Source of the DNA: a virus
Strand: one strand, 5' to 3'
DNA: 33,763 bases
Virus record (IMG/VR): IMGVR_UViG_3300035703_000278
Coordinates: 1-33,763 of that record
Notes under the pieces: generated by a model
Told to the model about the DNA's origin: nothing
Seen by the model: only the letters and a program-made list of their open reading frames with translations
Database searches by the model: none
Translations under genes and position numbers: made by a program
Part shown: positions 16,387 to 22,750 of the stretch, piece by piece
Layout of the letters: every line of letters starts with the position of its first letter
Position numbering within the stretch: position 1 is the first letter of the stretch

Positions 16387-18102
16387 ATGGCTTGGAACGG
16401 AGCGGGCAGCTTTCAACGCACAAACGGCAGCTTTTCGGGCTCAGACGTCTGGCAGGACGACGCAAGCGCCGGCTTTGACATTGTCGACAGCCGCCACGAC
16501 ACACACGACCAAGACCTTGCTCAGGGAATCAACAACTGCCTAGCCAAGGACGGGCAGAATTCGCCAACCGCCAACCTCCCGATGGCGGGCTTTAAGCACA
16601 CAGGTGTGGCTGATGGCTCAGCGCGTAATCAATACGCTACGGTGGCGCAGCTCCAAGATCAGGGCGTTCAGGCGCTTTCAAGCGTAGCGGGAACCGCCAA
16701 CGCTATCACCGCCAGCATGACGCCAGCGATCTCCGCTTATGTGACAGGAGCTCGTTACACGTTTAAGGCGGTAAATACAAACAACGCCACCACAACCCTT
16801 AAAATTGATTCAGCCGCAGCAGTAACAATTCAATACAACGGAGCGGCGCTTGTAGGTGGCGAGATCGTTTCTGGCAGATACTACGAGGTTGTTTACGACG
16901 GAACAAATTTTCAGCTTCTAAACCCATCCAATGTAGCGACTCCTCTCTGGGGCGGTACAACGGGCGGAACCTCTACGGCGTACACTATAACGCCGGCACC
17001 CGCTATCACGGCTTATGCGACTGGACAGCGATTCACTTTTAAGGCTCATACAGCAAACGGCGCTGCTCCGACTCTTGCTGTAAACGGTCTTACGACAAAG
17101 ACCATCAAGCGGCAAGGGACGGCTCTCGTAGGTGCTGAGTTTATTTCAAACGATATTGTCGCCGTTGTTTATGACGGAACCGACTTTCAGCTTTTGAGTG
17201 TTGCAAATACGCCTTTGTATGTTGATAGAACTAATAATCGAGTCGGTATAGGCGTTGCGCCCTTCTCATGGGGGACCACTGCGCTTGATTTGGCGGGTGG
17301 CCTGGCGGTGCTTGGATTAAATAATAGTGGCTACGTCGCCAGTAATGCATATTGGGATGGAACGAATTGGAAATATAAAGCATCAGCCGCATCTACTTTA
17401 TATAAAGAAGAGGCAGGAACGCATATCTGGGAAACTGCTAGCAGCGGCACCGCGGGAAACAACATTACCTTCGCGGAAAGGATGCGAATAGCTAACGACG
17501 GAAAAATTGGATTCGGAACAAACGCTCCAACCAGTTTTTATGAATTTTTAAGAACCGCGAATGATAATTCTACGAGTCTTGGGCTAGTAAATGCAAACAG
17601 CGGATCCGCTGCGTCTTGCACTTTCCATTTTGGAAATAACATCTCCAACACAGCCGCAGGATTTATTTATAATTCGTCAACAAATACAACGAACGCTGGA
17701 GCCAATGGTTTAACTATTTTTCAAAACGCAGGAAGCGGCAAAATTAGAATTTCAGCCGTTTCAGCAGGAGTGGACTTGCTTTCAGGAGCGACATCTTGGT
17801 CTGCTGTTTCCGATAGCAGATTAAAAAAGAACATTAAGCCCCTAGCCTATGGACTAGCTGAGATCATTTCCTTGAATCCTGTTCGGTTTGACTACAAAGA
17901 AGATAACTCCAATGATTCCAAAAGAATGGGGTTTATTGCTCAGGAGGTTTTGCCCATCCTTCCTGAGGTCGTAGCAGGGGATGAGGAGACATTTTACGGT
18001 CTAAGTACGACCGAGCTGATTCCAACAATGATTAAAGCGATTCAGCAGCTCAACGCAAAAGTAGAGGCGCTAGAGGCCAGAGTCGTGGAGCTTGAGGCAT
18101 AA
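16387..18102 (+). CDS. Tail fibre with S74 intramolecular chaperone
   Basis: A receptor-binding fibre of 571 residues. Residues 1-90 form a conserved tail-attachment domain (WQDDASAGFDIVDSRHDTHD, LAQGINNCL). Two tandem 65-residue repeats follow (16726-16920 and 17002-17196, 34 of 65 identical), then a variable AT-rich shaft. The C-terminus carries a peptidase S74 chaperone: SDSRLKKNI, with the Ser475/Lys480 pair expected to cut the chaperone off after trimer folding, and a terminal coiled coil. G+C drops from 37/60 at 16561-16620 to 21/60 at 17521-17580, suggesting exchange of the receptor-binding part. Confidence 0.9.
   Translation: MAWNGAGSFQRTNGSFSGSDVWQDDASAGFDIVDSRHDTHDQDLAQGINNCLAKDGQNSPTANLPMAGFKHTGVADGSARNQYATVAQLQDQGVQALSSVAGTANAITASMTPAISAYVTGARYTFKAVNTNNATTTLKIDSAAAVTIQYNGAALVGGEIVSGRYYEVVYDGTNFQLLNPSNVATPLWGGTTGGTSTAYTITPAPAITAYATGQRFTFKAHTANGAAPTLAVNGLTTKTIKRQGTALVGAEFISNDIVAVVYDGTDFQLLSVANTPLYVDRTNNRVGIGVAPFSWGTTALDLAGGLAVLGLNNSGYVASNAYWDGTNWKYKASAASTLYKEEAGTHIWETASSGTAGNNITFAERMRIANDGKIGFGTNAPTSFYEFLRTANDNSTSLGLVNANSGSAASCTFHFGNNISNTAAGFIYNSSTNTTNAGANGLTIFQNAGSGKIRISAVSAGVDLLSGATSWSAVSDSRLKKNIKPLAYGLAEIISLNPVRFDYKEDNSNDSKRMGFIAQEVLPILPEVVAGDEETFYGLSTTELIPTMIKAIQQLNAKVEALEARVVELEA
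16726..17196 (+). repeat. Two tandem 65-residue repeats inside the tail fibre
   Basis: Copies at 16726-16920 and 17002-17196 encode units of equal length that begin AI[ST]AY and end VVYDGT[ND]FQLL, with 34 of 65 residues identical by hand alignment. They are separated by a 27-residue linker. They are likely duplicated beta modules of the fibre shaft. Confidence 0.85.
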
Positions 18103-18105
18103 GCC

Positions 18106-18366
18106 ATGACCGACAAGCAAAGAGCCATGTTGAACGCACTAGCACCGGCATCGAGCCTTTTGCTTTTTGGCTTTTTTGTTTTCGTTTCTCGGGAATTTAT
18201 CGCATCAGTGAGAGCGGATCAGGCGGTGCATGCGCAACAAATAAGGCACCTCGAGCAGCTTGTAGCTGAAAAGAGCATGCAGCTTCAATTTATTGAATCG
18301 CAGATGCACGACCTCAAGGAAACCCTTCGCCGCATAGAGCTTAAAATAGACGAGATGCACAAATGA
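18106..18366 (+). CDS. Small membrane-anchored coiled-coil protein, possible spanin- or holin-like lysis protein
   Basis: An 86-residue protein with one hydrophobic segment at residues 13-33 (SSLLLFGFFVFVS), followed by a continuous amphipathic coiled coil to the end. This layout is like an inner-membrane spanin, but no partner lipoprotein is embedded in or next to it. It lies between the tail fibre and an exported protein, where lysis genes are commonly placed. It overlaps the next gene by ATGA. Function is inferred from topology and position only. Confidence 0.6.
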   Translation: MTDKQRAMLNALAPASSLLLFGFFVFVSREFIASVRADQAVHAQQIRHLEQLVAEKSMQLQFIESQMHDLKETLRRIELKIDEMHK

Positions 18367-19181
18367 ATCTTAAGCCCCTCATCCTCGCCGCCGCCATCCT
18401 CACCATGGGGACTGCCAGCGCCGAGAATGTGGGTCTAAGCTACCTTGGGCTTTGTAACCGCACATGGCCGTGTGAGTCATCCCTTAAGGCGTACAAGCAT
18501 CAATCCGTAATTCGCACGGGCTGGCTCGAGCATAGCTTCGGCATCGAGTGTCCCTGTGCCGATAGGTTGCTAAAAGACAAGCGCCCCAAAGAGGTGCGGA
18601 TTCACCTAGTGAACGGGCCGTGCATGCGGAACCGTCGGTGCGCAAGACGAGAGGTTTTTCATGGCTTCACGATAGCCTCAGCGAACCGTGACCTTAAGCG
18701 AGAAAACAGCAAGATAGCGAGGCGCGTGAGTAGAATAGCGGAGCGGGTAAAAGACCGTCTCGCAAAGAGTCGCGGACCTCTCACCTGTTATGTGTCGCCT
18801 GTACTCGAGGGGGATATAAACGAGGATTCGCGCAAAGCCTTGCACCGCATCGCCGGCGCCTACCTGCCACACTGTACGCTCGTTGATAGCCCCCACAAGC
18901 GCCCCTGTTTGCCTAATACGGTTTGCGAGGCTCATGGGGAAGCCCCAAGGCTAAAACGCCCCTGTATCGCCGACCTCGATGGTGTATCAGCCTATGACAC
19001 ACATATTCCAACATACTTGAGGCATACCGCAAAATGCGACTTGTCCTACCTCTGGGCCCATGGGTTTAACTGCAACAAACAAGGGCAAAGCTTTTCAGGC
19101 CCACCGGCAGGGCGTACTTGCGCAGGAGCCACGCAGGACGTCGAGAATCTTGTGAAATGGCTGAGGGCCACCTACAAGTAG
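18363..19181 (+). CDS. Exported 14-cysteine protein, candidate lysis enzyme
   Basis: A 272-residue protein with a clear Sec signal peptide (AAAILTMGTASA, cut near residue 22). The mature part holds 14 cysteines, an even number that suggests disulfides formed in the periplasm. I do not recognise a named family. Motifs worth noting are RIHLVNGPCMRNRRC, CYVSPVLEGDI, CEAHGE and IADLDGVSAYD. Their order, beta strands ending in acidic residues, would fit a TIM-barrel glycosidase, but this is a guess. It is the last gene of the late operon, where an endolysin is expected and no other is present. It ends 4 bases before the antisense tRNA. Confidence 0.7.
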   Translation: MNLKPLILAAAILTMGTASAENVGLSYLGLCNRTWPCESSLKAYKHQSVIRTGWLEHSFGIECPCADRLLKDKRPKEVRIHLVNGPCMRNRRCARREVFHGFTIASANRDLKRENSKIARRVSRIAERVKDRLAKSRGPLTCYVSPVLEGDINEDSRKALHRIAGAYLPHCTLVDSPHKRPCLPNTVCEAHGEAPRLKRPCIADLDGVSAYDTHIPTYLRHTAKCDLSYLWAHGFNCNKQGQSFSGPPAGRTCAGATQDVENLVKWLRATYK

Positions 19182-19185
19182 AAAG

Positions 19186-19260
19186 TGGCTCCACGGGCAG
19201 GACTCGAACCTACAGCCACCGGCTTAACAGGCAGGCGCTCTACCATTGAGCTACCGTGGA
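19186..19260 (-). tRNA. tRNA-Asn (anticodon GUU)
   Basis: The minus strand folds into a complete 75-nt tRNA with acceptor TCCACGG/CCGTGGA, D arm GCTC-AATGGTA-GAGC, anticodon loop CTGTTAA, variable loop TGGCT and T arm GTAGG-TTCGAGT-CCTGC. It has discriminator G and an encoded CCA. Anticodon GTT reads AAC and AAU. One pair in the anticodon stem (position 29-41) is a T-C mismatch. It lies 10 bases after the SSB-like gene in the same direction, so it is probably processed from the early transcript. Confidence 0.95.
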
Positions 19261-19270
19261 GCATGATCAG

Positions 19271-19582
19271 TTAAAACGGGATCTCGTCGTCGGCTACATC
19301 ATACTTCTTAACCAAGAAGGTGGGGGCAGGGGGGCTTTCTTCCGTCGCAACCTCTCCCTTTGATGCGCGGCGTCTCTCGGCATTAAACTCAGCGGCTTGA
19401 GCGGCGAGGCTTGCGATAGCCGAGAGATCCCAATCGTTGAGGTATTTCGACTCCTTCCACTCGCCCGTCTCTTTATCTTTGTAGCGCTTGCTCAGGTTCC
19501 AACTGATGCCACGCTCGCCTTGCCAGCCGGTAAGCTTTACGCCGCTGATCTGGCTCTTAAACTCAACCAAAGGTTTATTCAT
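19271..19582 (-). CDS. Putative ssDNA-binding protein with SSB-like acidic tail
   Basis: About 103 residues. The core (SKRYKDKETGEWKES, then DLSAIASLAAQAAEF) resembles a widespread small family with a possible PC4/YdbC-like DNA-binding fold rather than the classical OB fold. After a low-complexity linker it ends in DDEIPF, the acidic tip by which SSB proteins recruit partners. ATG 19582 overlaps the stop of the upstream gene (ATGAATAA), giving coupling; ATG 19591 is an alternative. An intrinsic terminator lies just upstream. Tail identification is strong, the fold assignment weak. The tRNA-Asn follows it. Confidence 0.7.
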   Translation of the reverse strand: MNKPLVEFKSQISGVKLTGWQGERGISWNLSKRYKDKETGEWKESKYLNDWDLSAIASLAAQAAEFNAERRRASKGEVATEESPPAPTFLVKKYDVADDEIPF

Positions 19583-19898
19583 CTTTTCCATCCCATAAAA
19601 AAGGCCCCACGCTGTGCGCAAGGGGCCAGTATCTACATATCTCTCGAGCAAGAGCGCACTTCCCCGCAAAGCTCTGCTCAGCTTTTGCAATCAAAACCCA
19701 GCGATAAAACAGCTCCCAATCTACCTGCTGGATCCCTTTATCTCCTCGTCCCTGATGGGCTTCCCCGAACTCGTAATCGTGGATGCTGCAACCACGGGTA
19801 AAGGGGTGATTAGCGGGAAGCTTAAAGGGCCCGTACCCACAACCGACCTCTTTATCCTCTGGCAGGACTCTTTTAAAAATCGACCGTATCCAACTCAT
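19575..19898 (-). CDS. Conserved phage protein with CxxHD motif, unknown function
   Basis: A 107-residue protein with the core GYGPFKLPANHPFTRGC then SIHDYEF, and a helical C-terminal part (YRWVLIAKAEQSFAGKCALA). The CxxHD arrangement recalls phospholipase A2-type active sites, but the protein is too short and the match too weak to claim that activity. The start ATG 19898 has a good site (AGGGTGAGAG) and overlaps the upstream gene by 26 bases. The coding end contains the intrinsic terminator at 19597-19627. Confidence 0.7.
   Translation of the reverse strand: MSWIRSIFKRVLPEDKEVGCGYGPFKLPANHPFTRGCSIHDYEFGEAHQGRGDKGIQQVDWELFYRWVLIAKAEQSFAGKCALAREICRYWPLAHSVGPFLWDGKDE
19597..19627 (-). terminator. 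Intrinsic terminator inside the 19575 gene, before the SSB-like gene
   Basis: On the minus strand GGCCCC (19627-19622) pairs with GGGGCC (19608-19603). An inner CGC/GCG stem forms in the loop, and the hairpin is followed at once by TTTTTT (19602-19597). This is a textbook intrinsic terminator, yet it lies within the last codons of a gene and ahead of the SSB-like gene and tRNA. It would reduce their transcription unless antiterminated. Confidence 0.8.
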
Positions 19899-20337
19899 CT
19901 CTCACCCTTGCAATTACTCGCAGCCTGCTTGCATCTATCTCCACCACGGGCCCGTCTGGGTGCGTGTCTCGCTCGGTTTTACGAGCGGCCCAAACAAGCG
20001 GTGCCGTCATGTCATGAATAGAAGTATACGAGATCACCCCGTCACCATCGAACCGTAGAACAAAAAAATAAGGGCGTCCGGTTGCCTGCCATGTGGCCCG
20101 AGCCCATAGAAGCTTATGTAGTGGCATAAAGATCGTGCGGTAGGTGTCGCTTGCGCAGCTCCGACAGCGTATCTCTATAAACGCCGTAACCTTTCCGTTT
20201 TTGATTGCCGCATAATCAGCAAGGTATAGCTTATCCTCTACGAGCTTTTTAAGCTCTGCGTCCCACGCATGAGAGAGAAGGGCGGCTACCTGCCGCTCGT
20301 TCTTTAGATCCTCCTCTGTCTCGTTGCGGGGTGTCAT
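19873..20337 (-). CDS. PD-(D/E)xK-like protein, possible nuclease
   Basis: A 154-residue protein. Residues 38-57 (LYLADYAAIKNG then AFIEIRCR) follow the pattern of PD-(D/E)xK nucleases: Asp41, a turn, then Glu55-Ile-Arg57, with an N-terminal helix carrying glutamates. The usual lysine is replaced by arginine, so activity may be altered or lost. A later strand-helix pair (PYFFVLRFDGDGVI) fits the fold. It sits among accessory early genes, its ATG directly following the stop of the upstream gene (TAA ATG). The fold is inferred. Confidence 0.65.
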   Translation of the reverse strand: MTPRNETEEDLKNERQVAALLSHAWDAELKKLVEDKLYLADYAAIKNGKVTAFIEIRCRSCASDTYRTIFMPLHKLLWARATWQATGRPYFFVLRFDGDGVISYTSIHDMTAPLVWAARKTERDTHPDGPVVEIDASRLRVIARVRDELDTVDF

Positions 20338-20700
20338 TTATTCCTTTGACTCGTCATCGCTAAGGTGACCATTCCACGAACGATTTAGCAGCTCTTTGCC
20401 TTCTCTCTCTAATTTTTGCTCTAGTAGCATGATGCTCTCTTCCTTTGAGCGCTTATAAATGAATGCAAGGTGAGCCGATCTCTCTTTCCGGTGCGTTTCG
20501 TCGATAAGTTTGAGAGCTTCTTGATACTTTGCTTTTTCATCCGCTATGGCTTGTAGATACCCAGCAGTATAGCCTTTTACGATTCCCATGTGAGTTTCGT
20601 ATGAGACTCGCTCGCCGTTGTATTTGTAACCACTTGCATCGGCAAACTCACAAGCTTTTAGGGAGAGCTCATTGCTATCTGGATCGTCTATAAATATCAT
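20338..20700 (-). CDS. Small accessory protein, mostly helical, unknown function
   Basis: A 120-residue protein. The N-terminal part (ACEFADASGYKYNG, then YTAGYLQAIADEK) resembles the short AY/GY-A helix found at the N-terminus of its two downstream-strand neighbours and of DUF551-type proteins. The rest is a charged coiled coil (KERSAHLAFIYKRSKEES). The start overlaps the upstream stop (ATGA at 20700-20697). No enzymatic motif is seen. Confidence 0.65.
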   Translation of the reverse strand: MIFIDDPDSNELSLKACEFADASGYKYNGERVSYETHMGIVKGYTAGYLQAIADEKAKYQEALKLIDETHRKERSAHLAFIYKRSKEESIMLLEQKLEREGKELLNRSWNGHLSDDESKE

Positions 20701-21104
20701 GCTTCCTCATTCGGCGGCTGGGGGAGGGGCATCCAGTGGGTCGCATAGCTGAGCGGCTTTTCGCAGTAGCCTTGCGCATTATCAAATACCCACGATTCAG
20801 AGCCATAATGAGCCACAACAACACCTCGCACTTCCGTGTTCACGATGCAAAGCTCATTCATTTCCGGCATCCTCTCCCTAACCGAGATCCACTGAGGCGT
20901 TGCGGCTTGAGCCTTCCAATATTCGGCGTTATCTGCGTACCGCTCTGCATCTTCCTTCCATGCGTCACGACTAGCTAGTGCTGTGTCTAGCTGATCCTTT
21001 GCGGCTTGGTAGCCAGCGAGGAAGCTGGTGGCGGCCAACAAACGGCTCAACTCGTTGTGGTAACGGCTAGCATACTCCTCTGCCAACTCTTCAGGTGTTT
21101 TCAT
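20697..21104 (-). CDS. DUF551-domain protein
   Basis: A 135-residue protein. The C-terminal half is a clear DUF551 domain: WISVRERMPEMNE, then VVVAHYGSESW and ATHWMPLPQPP. The N-terminus (MKTPEELAEEYASRY, FLAGYQAAKDQ) is nearly the same as the start of the next upstream gene, which suggests a duplicated helix module. DUF551 proteins are common phage accessory proteins of unknown role. It overlaps the upstream gene by TAATG. Confidence 0.85.
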   Translation of the reverse strand: MKTPEELAEEYASRYHNELSRLLAATSFLAGYQAAKDQLDTALASRDAWKEDAERYADNAEYWKAQAATPQWISVRERMPEMNELCIVNTEVRGVVVAHYGSESWVFDNAQGYCEKPLSYATHWMPLPQPPNEEA

Positions 21105-21328
21105 TAAAAGAACCCCGTCTTTTCAATAAGTGTGAGGCTAAACTTTTCCACTGGAGGTTTAGTGCTTGGCTCTTGTTGACCATGTTTCTTGCGAAGCTCT
21201 AGGTAGAAGTCGAACATTTCCTTTTCTGACATCTCTCGGCCAGCCTTGAATCCAGCAAGGAACGCCTCCTGTATGACAGACGCTTTTTCGATTGCGTAAT
21301 CTTCTGCTAATCGCTCAGGTGTTTTCAT
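21104..21328 (-). CDS. Small protein sharing the N-terminal helix of the DUF551 neighbour
   Basis: A 74-residue protein. The start MKTPERLAEDYA followed by FLAGFKAGREMSEKEM parallels the N-terminus of the following DUF551 protein (MKTPEELAEEYA, FLAGYQAAKD), but the DUF551 part is missing. It probably arose by partial duplication. The ribosome site GAGGGAGAG is strong. The gene overlaps both neighbours (ATGA, TAATG). Confidence 0.7.
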   Translation of the reverse strand: MKTPERLAEDYAIEKASVIQEAFLAGFKAGREMSEKEMFDFYLELRKKHGQQEPSTKPPVEKFSLTLIEKTGFF

Positions 21329-21606
21329 CTCTCCCTCCTCGGTCCCTCAGGCAATACCATCCAATGCGTGATCTTTCCCTCTAGTCCTATGTGCATAGTG
21401 TTTGACAGGTCCCACCCCAGCTCCTTCATGTAGAGCGCAATCACAGGCTCATAGCTGCGGACAACAACTAGGTAGTTTCCTGTCGCCTGTGGCTCTTGAT
21501 CACTATCGATCCAATTACTCGCAAAAACCCCGCAGCTTCCGTCGAGAAGCTCAGCGTCGCTCGCTGTGCTTAGGTCCGGCATAGCTTTCGGGGCTTCGTG
21601 CCTCAT
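21325..21606 (-). CDS. DUF551-like protein
   Basis: About 93 residues from ATG 21606, chosen because it lies 1 base after the stop of the small membrane gene and follows GGGGATAAG. The open frame continues upstream but would run through that gene. The end (ATGNYLVVVRSYEPV, then ITHWMVLPEGP) is DUF551-like, with the same spacing of the final THW-LP motif as the neighbouring DUF551 protein. The N-terminus is short and acidic. Function unknown. Confidence 0.7.
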   Translation of the reverse strand: MRHEAPKAMPDLSTASDAELLDGSCGVFASNWIDSDQEPQATGNYLVVVRSYEPVIALYMKELGWDLSNTMHIGLEGKITHWMVLPEGPRRER

Positions 21607-21607
21607 C

Positions 21608-21736
21608 TTATCCCCACGCAAGCCGCACAATCTTAACCGCCACAAAGAGCAGAGCAGCCATCGCCACAAAGTAGAAAGCGATCAGCGAAATCAACAGGGA
21701 CACAGCACCGCCCAACGTGAGGTATTGTTTTCTCAT
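21608..21736 (-). CDS. 42-residue membrane protein
   Basis: A short gene with a good ribosome site (AGGAAAGG) and an ATGA overlap with the stop of the upstream gene. It encodes MRKQYLTLGG followed by one or two hydrophobic helices (VSLLISLIAFYFVAMAALLF) and a short positive tail (VKIVRLAWG). It fills the gap between two early genes exactly, which supports it as real. It may be an inner-membrane accessory or exclusion-type protein; no family is recognised. Confidence 0.65.
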   Translation of the reverse strand: MRKQYLTLGGAVSLLISLIAFYFVAMAALLFVAVKIVRLAWG

Positions 21737-21984
21737 TTTTTACCTTTCCTAGCTGGCGCGGCTCTTTTTACCATTCCCAACCCCACTCTTAAGCCATCTT
21801 TGAAGCCGTCCGTGTAGTTCTCTAAGCAGACAAGCCGGAGCCGTTCTGCTTTCTCTGATTTGGCAGACCAATCGCGAGTCGCTCTCTCAGCTCTCCAGTT
21901 AATCCAAATAGTTTGCGCCTTTCGTCTTGCCTCGATAGCCTCTTTGATTGAAGGTCGTTTGTAATTTCCCATTTTCTTTTCCAT
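21733..21984 (-). CDS. Small basic helical protein, unknown function
   Basis: About 83 residues from ATG 21984, which has GGAG at a good distance; a GTG at 21999 is possible. The protein is highly charged (IKEAIEARRKAQT, RATRDWSAKSEKAERL) and ends in RAAPARKGKK, which could bind nucleic acid. There is a short glycine-containing helix (FKDGLRVGLGMV). It is coupled to the 42-residue membrane gene. Confidence 0.6.
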   Translation of the reverse strand: MEKKMGNYKRPSIKEAIEARRKAQTIWINWRAERATRDWSAKSEKAERLRLVCLENYTDGFKDGLRVGLGMVKRAAPARKGKK

Positions 21985-22025
21985 TTTAAACTCCAACACT
22001 ACTCGCTGAATTTGGCCTAAAGCTA

Positions 22026-22238
22026 TTATCCGTCATTTCCATCGCTGCCCCGTACCACTGGATGTCCACTCATCATGACGGCGTTGTCCCCGTAAATGCG
22101 CTCGACGCTACACTTTGGGTTTTGACAGTAAAAATACCGATCTCTGCCATCCTCGGTATAAGCTGTGCTGAGGTGGTTGCATCCTGGGCACCGCCTAATT
22201 TGCTCAGGCTCATCCTTCATTCTGTGCTCTATTCCCAT
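22026..22238 (-). CDS. Small zinc-ribbon protein
   Basis: About 70 residues from ATG 22238 (GAGGATGTG upstream). A single zinc ribbon is visible: CPGC, then YFYCQNPKC about 18 residues later, giving CxxC...CxxxxC. This is close to the 'restriction alleviation'-type and Com-like small phage zinc proteins, but the match is not enough to name a function. The C-terminus is unstructured (HPVVRGSDGNDG). Confidence 0.65.
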   Translation of the reverse strand: MGIEHRMKDEPEQIRRCPGCNHLSTAYTEDGRDRYFYCQNPKCSVERIYGDNAVMMSGHPVVRGSDGNDG

Positions 22239-22245
22239 CACATCC

Positions 22246-22497
22246 TCACGGCCAGTTTCGATACAACACAACCCCGCATCCGTCCCAACCGAGGATCTCT
22301 ACTGCGTTGATATCCTCCTCGTTGAGAATAACGCCGGCGAGCTCGTTCATGGGCAGATCCTGATTTTTGTGGGCTAAAAGCTCAAGCTCAGTGATACCGC
22401 TTTGCTTATGCTGGTAGTCTGGCGCCTCTTGCTTCCACACCCGAATCACATATTTCGGGATGGTTATGCGGTGCATGCTTTCAACTAAAACGCTCAT
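22246..22497 (-). CDS. Small early protein, unknown function
   Basis: About 83 residues from ATG 22497, preceded by AGGAGG (the open frame extends upstream but the strong ribosome site decides the start). It has a basic beta N-terminus (HRITIPKYVIRVWKQE) and a helical middle with LELLAHKNQDLP and ILNEEDINAVEILG. The short aliphatic and acidic pattern gives no family match. Confidence 0.6.
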   Translation of the reverse strand: MSVLVESMHRITIPKYVIRVWKQEAPDYQHKQSGITELELLAHKNQDLPMNELAGVILNEEDINAVEILGWDGCGVVLYRNWP

Positions 22498-22510
22498 TTT
22501 TCCATTCCTC

Positions 22511-22750
22511 CTATAGCTTGGCTTGTTTCCAAAAGAGCAGCTCAGCTTGAAGCTCATTAACCGCTACTTTCACCGCATCAGCCATCTTGGCCTCTTTCTC
22601 ATCGAGCACGTTCATAAGCTCTTTCGCTCCTGCCTCAACTGTCATCTCGGCATGCTTTACAGCCCGCAGCACTGCGCGAACCTTAAGGCCAACGACGTGG
22701 TCGGTGTTTTGCGGATCATTTATTGCTAAGAATTTCGATATTGGATTCAT
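22511..22750 (-). CDS. Small helical early protein, unknown function
   Basis: A 79-residue protein made of three amphipathic helices (VRAVLRAVKHAEMTVEAG, KELMNVLDEKEAKM, VKVAVNELQAELLFWK). AGAGG lies 11 bases upstream of ATG 22750. It overlaps the end of the preceding gene by 35 bases. No motif points to a function. Confidence 0.6.
   Translation of the reverse strand: MNPISKFLAINDPQNTDHVVGLKVRAVLRAVKHAEMTVEAGAKELMNVLDEKEAKMADAVKVAVNELQAELLFWKQAKL

Noticed and set aside
19186-19260. tRNA sequence as the attP core of the integrase
   Set aside because: The tRNA is complete, with its own CCA, and lies more than 10 kb from the integrase. A phage attP in a tRNA normally carries only a 3' fragment near the integrase. 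It cannot be excluded without host sequence.
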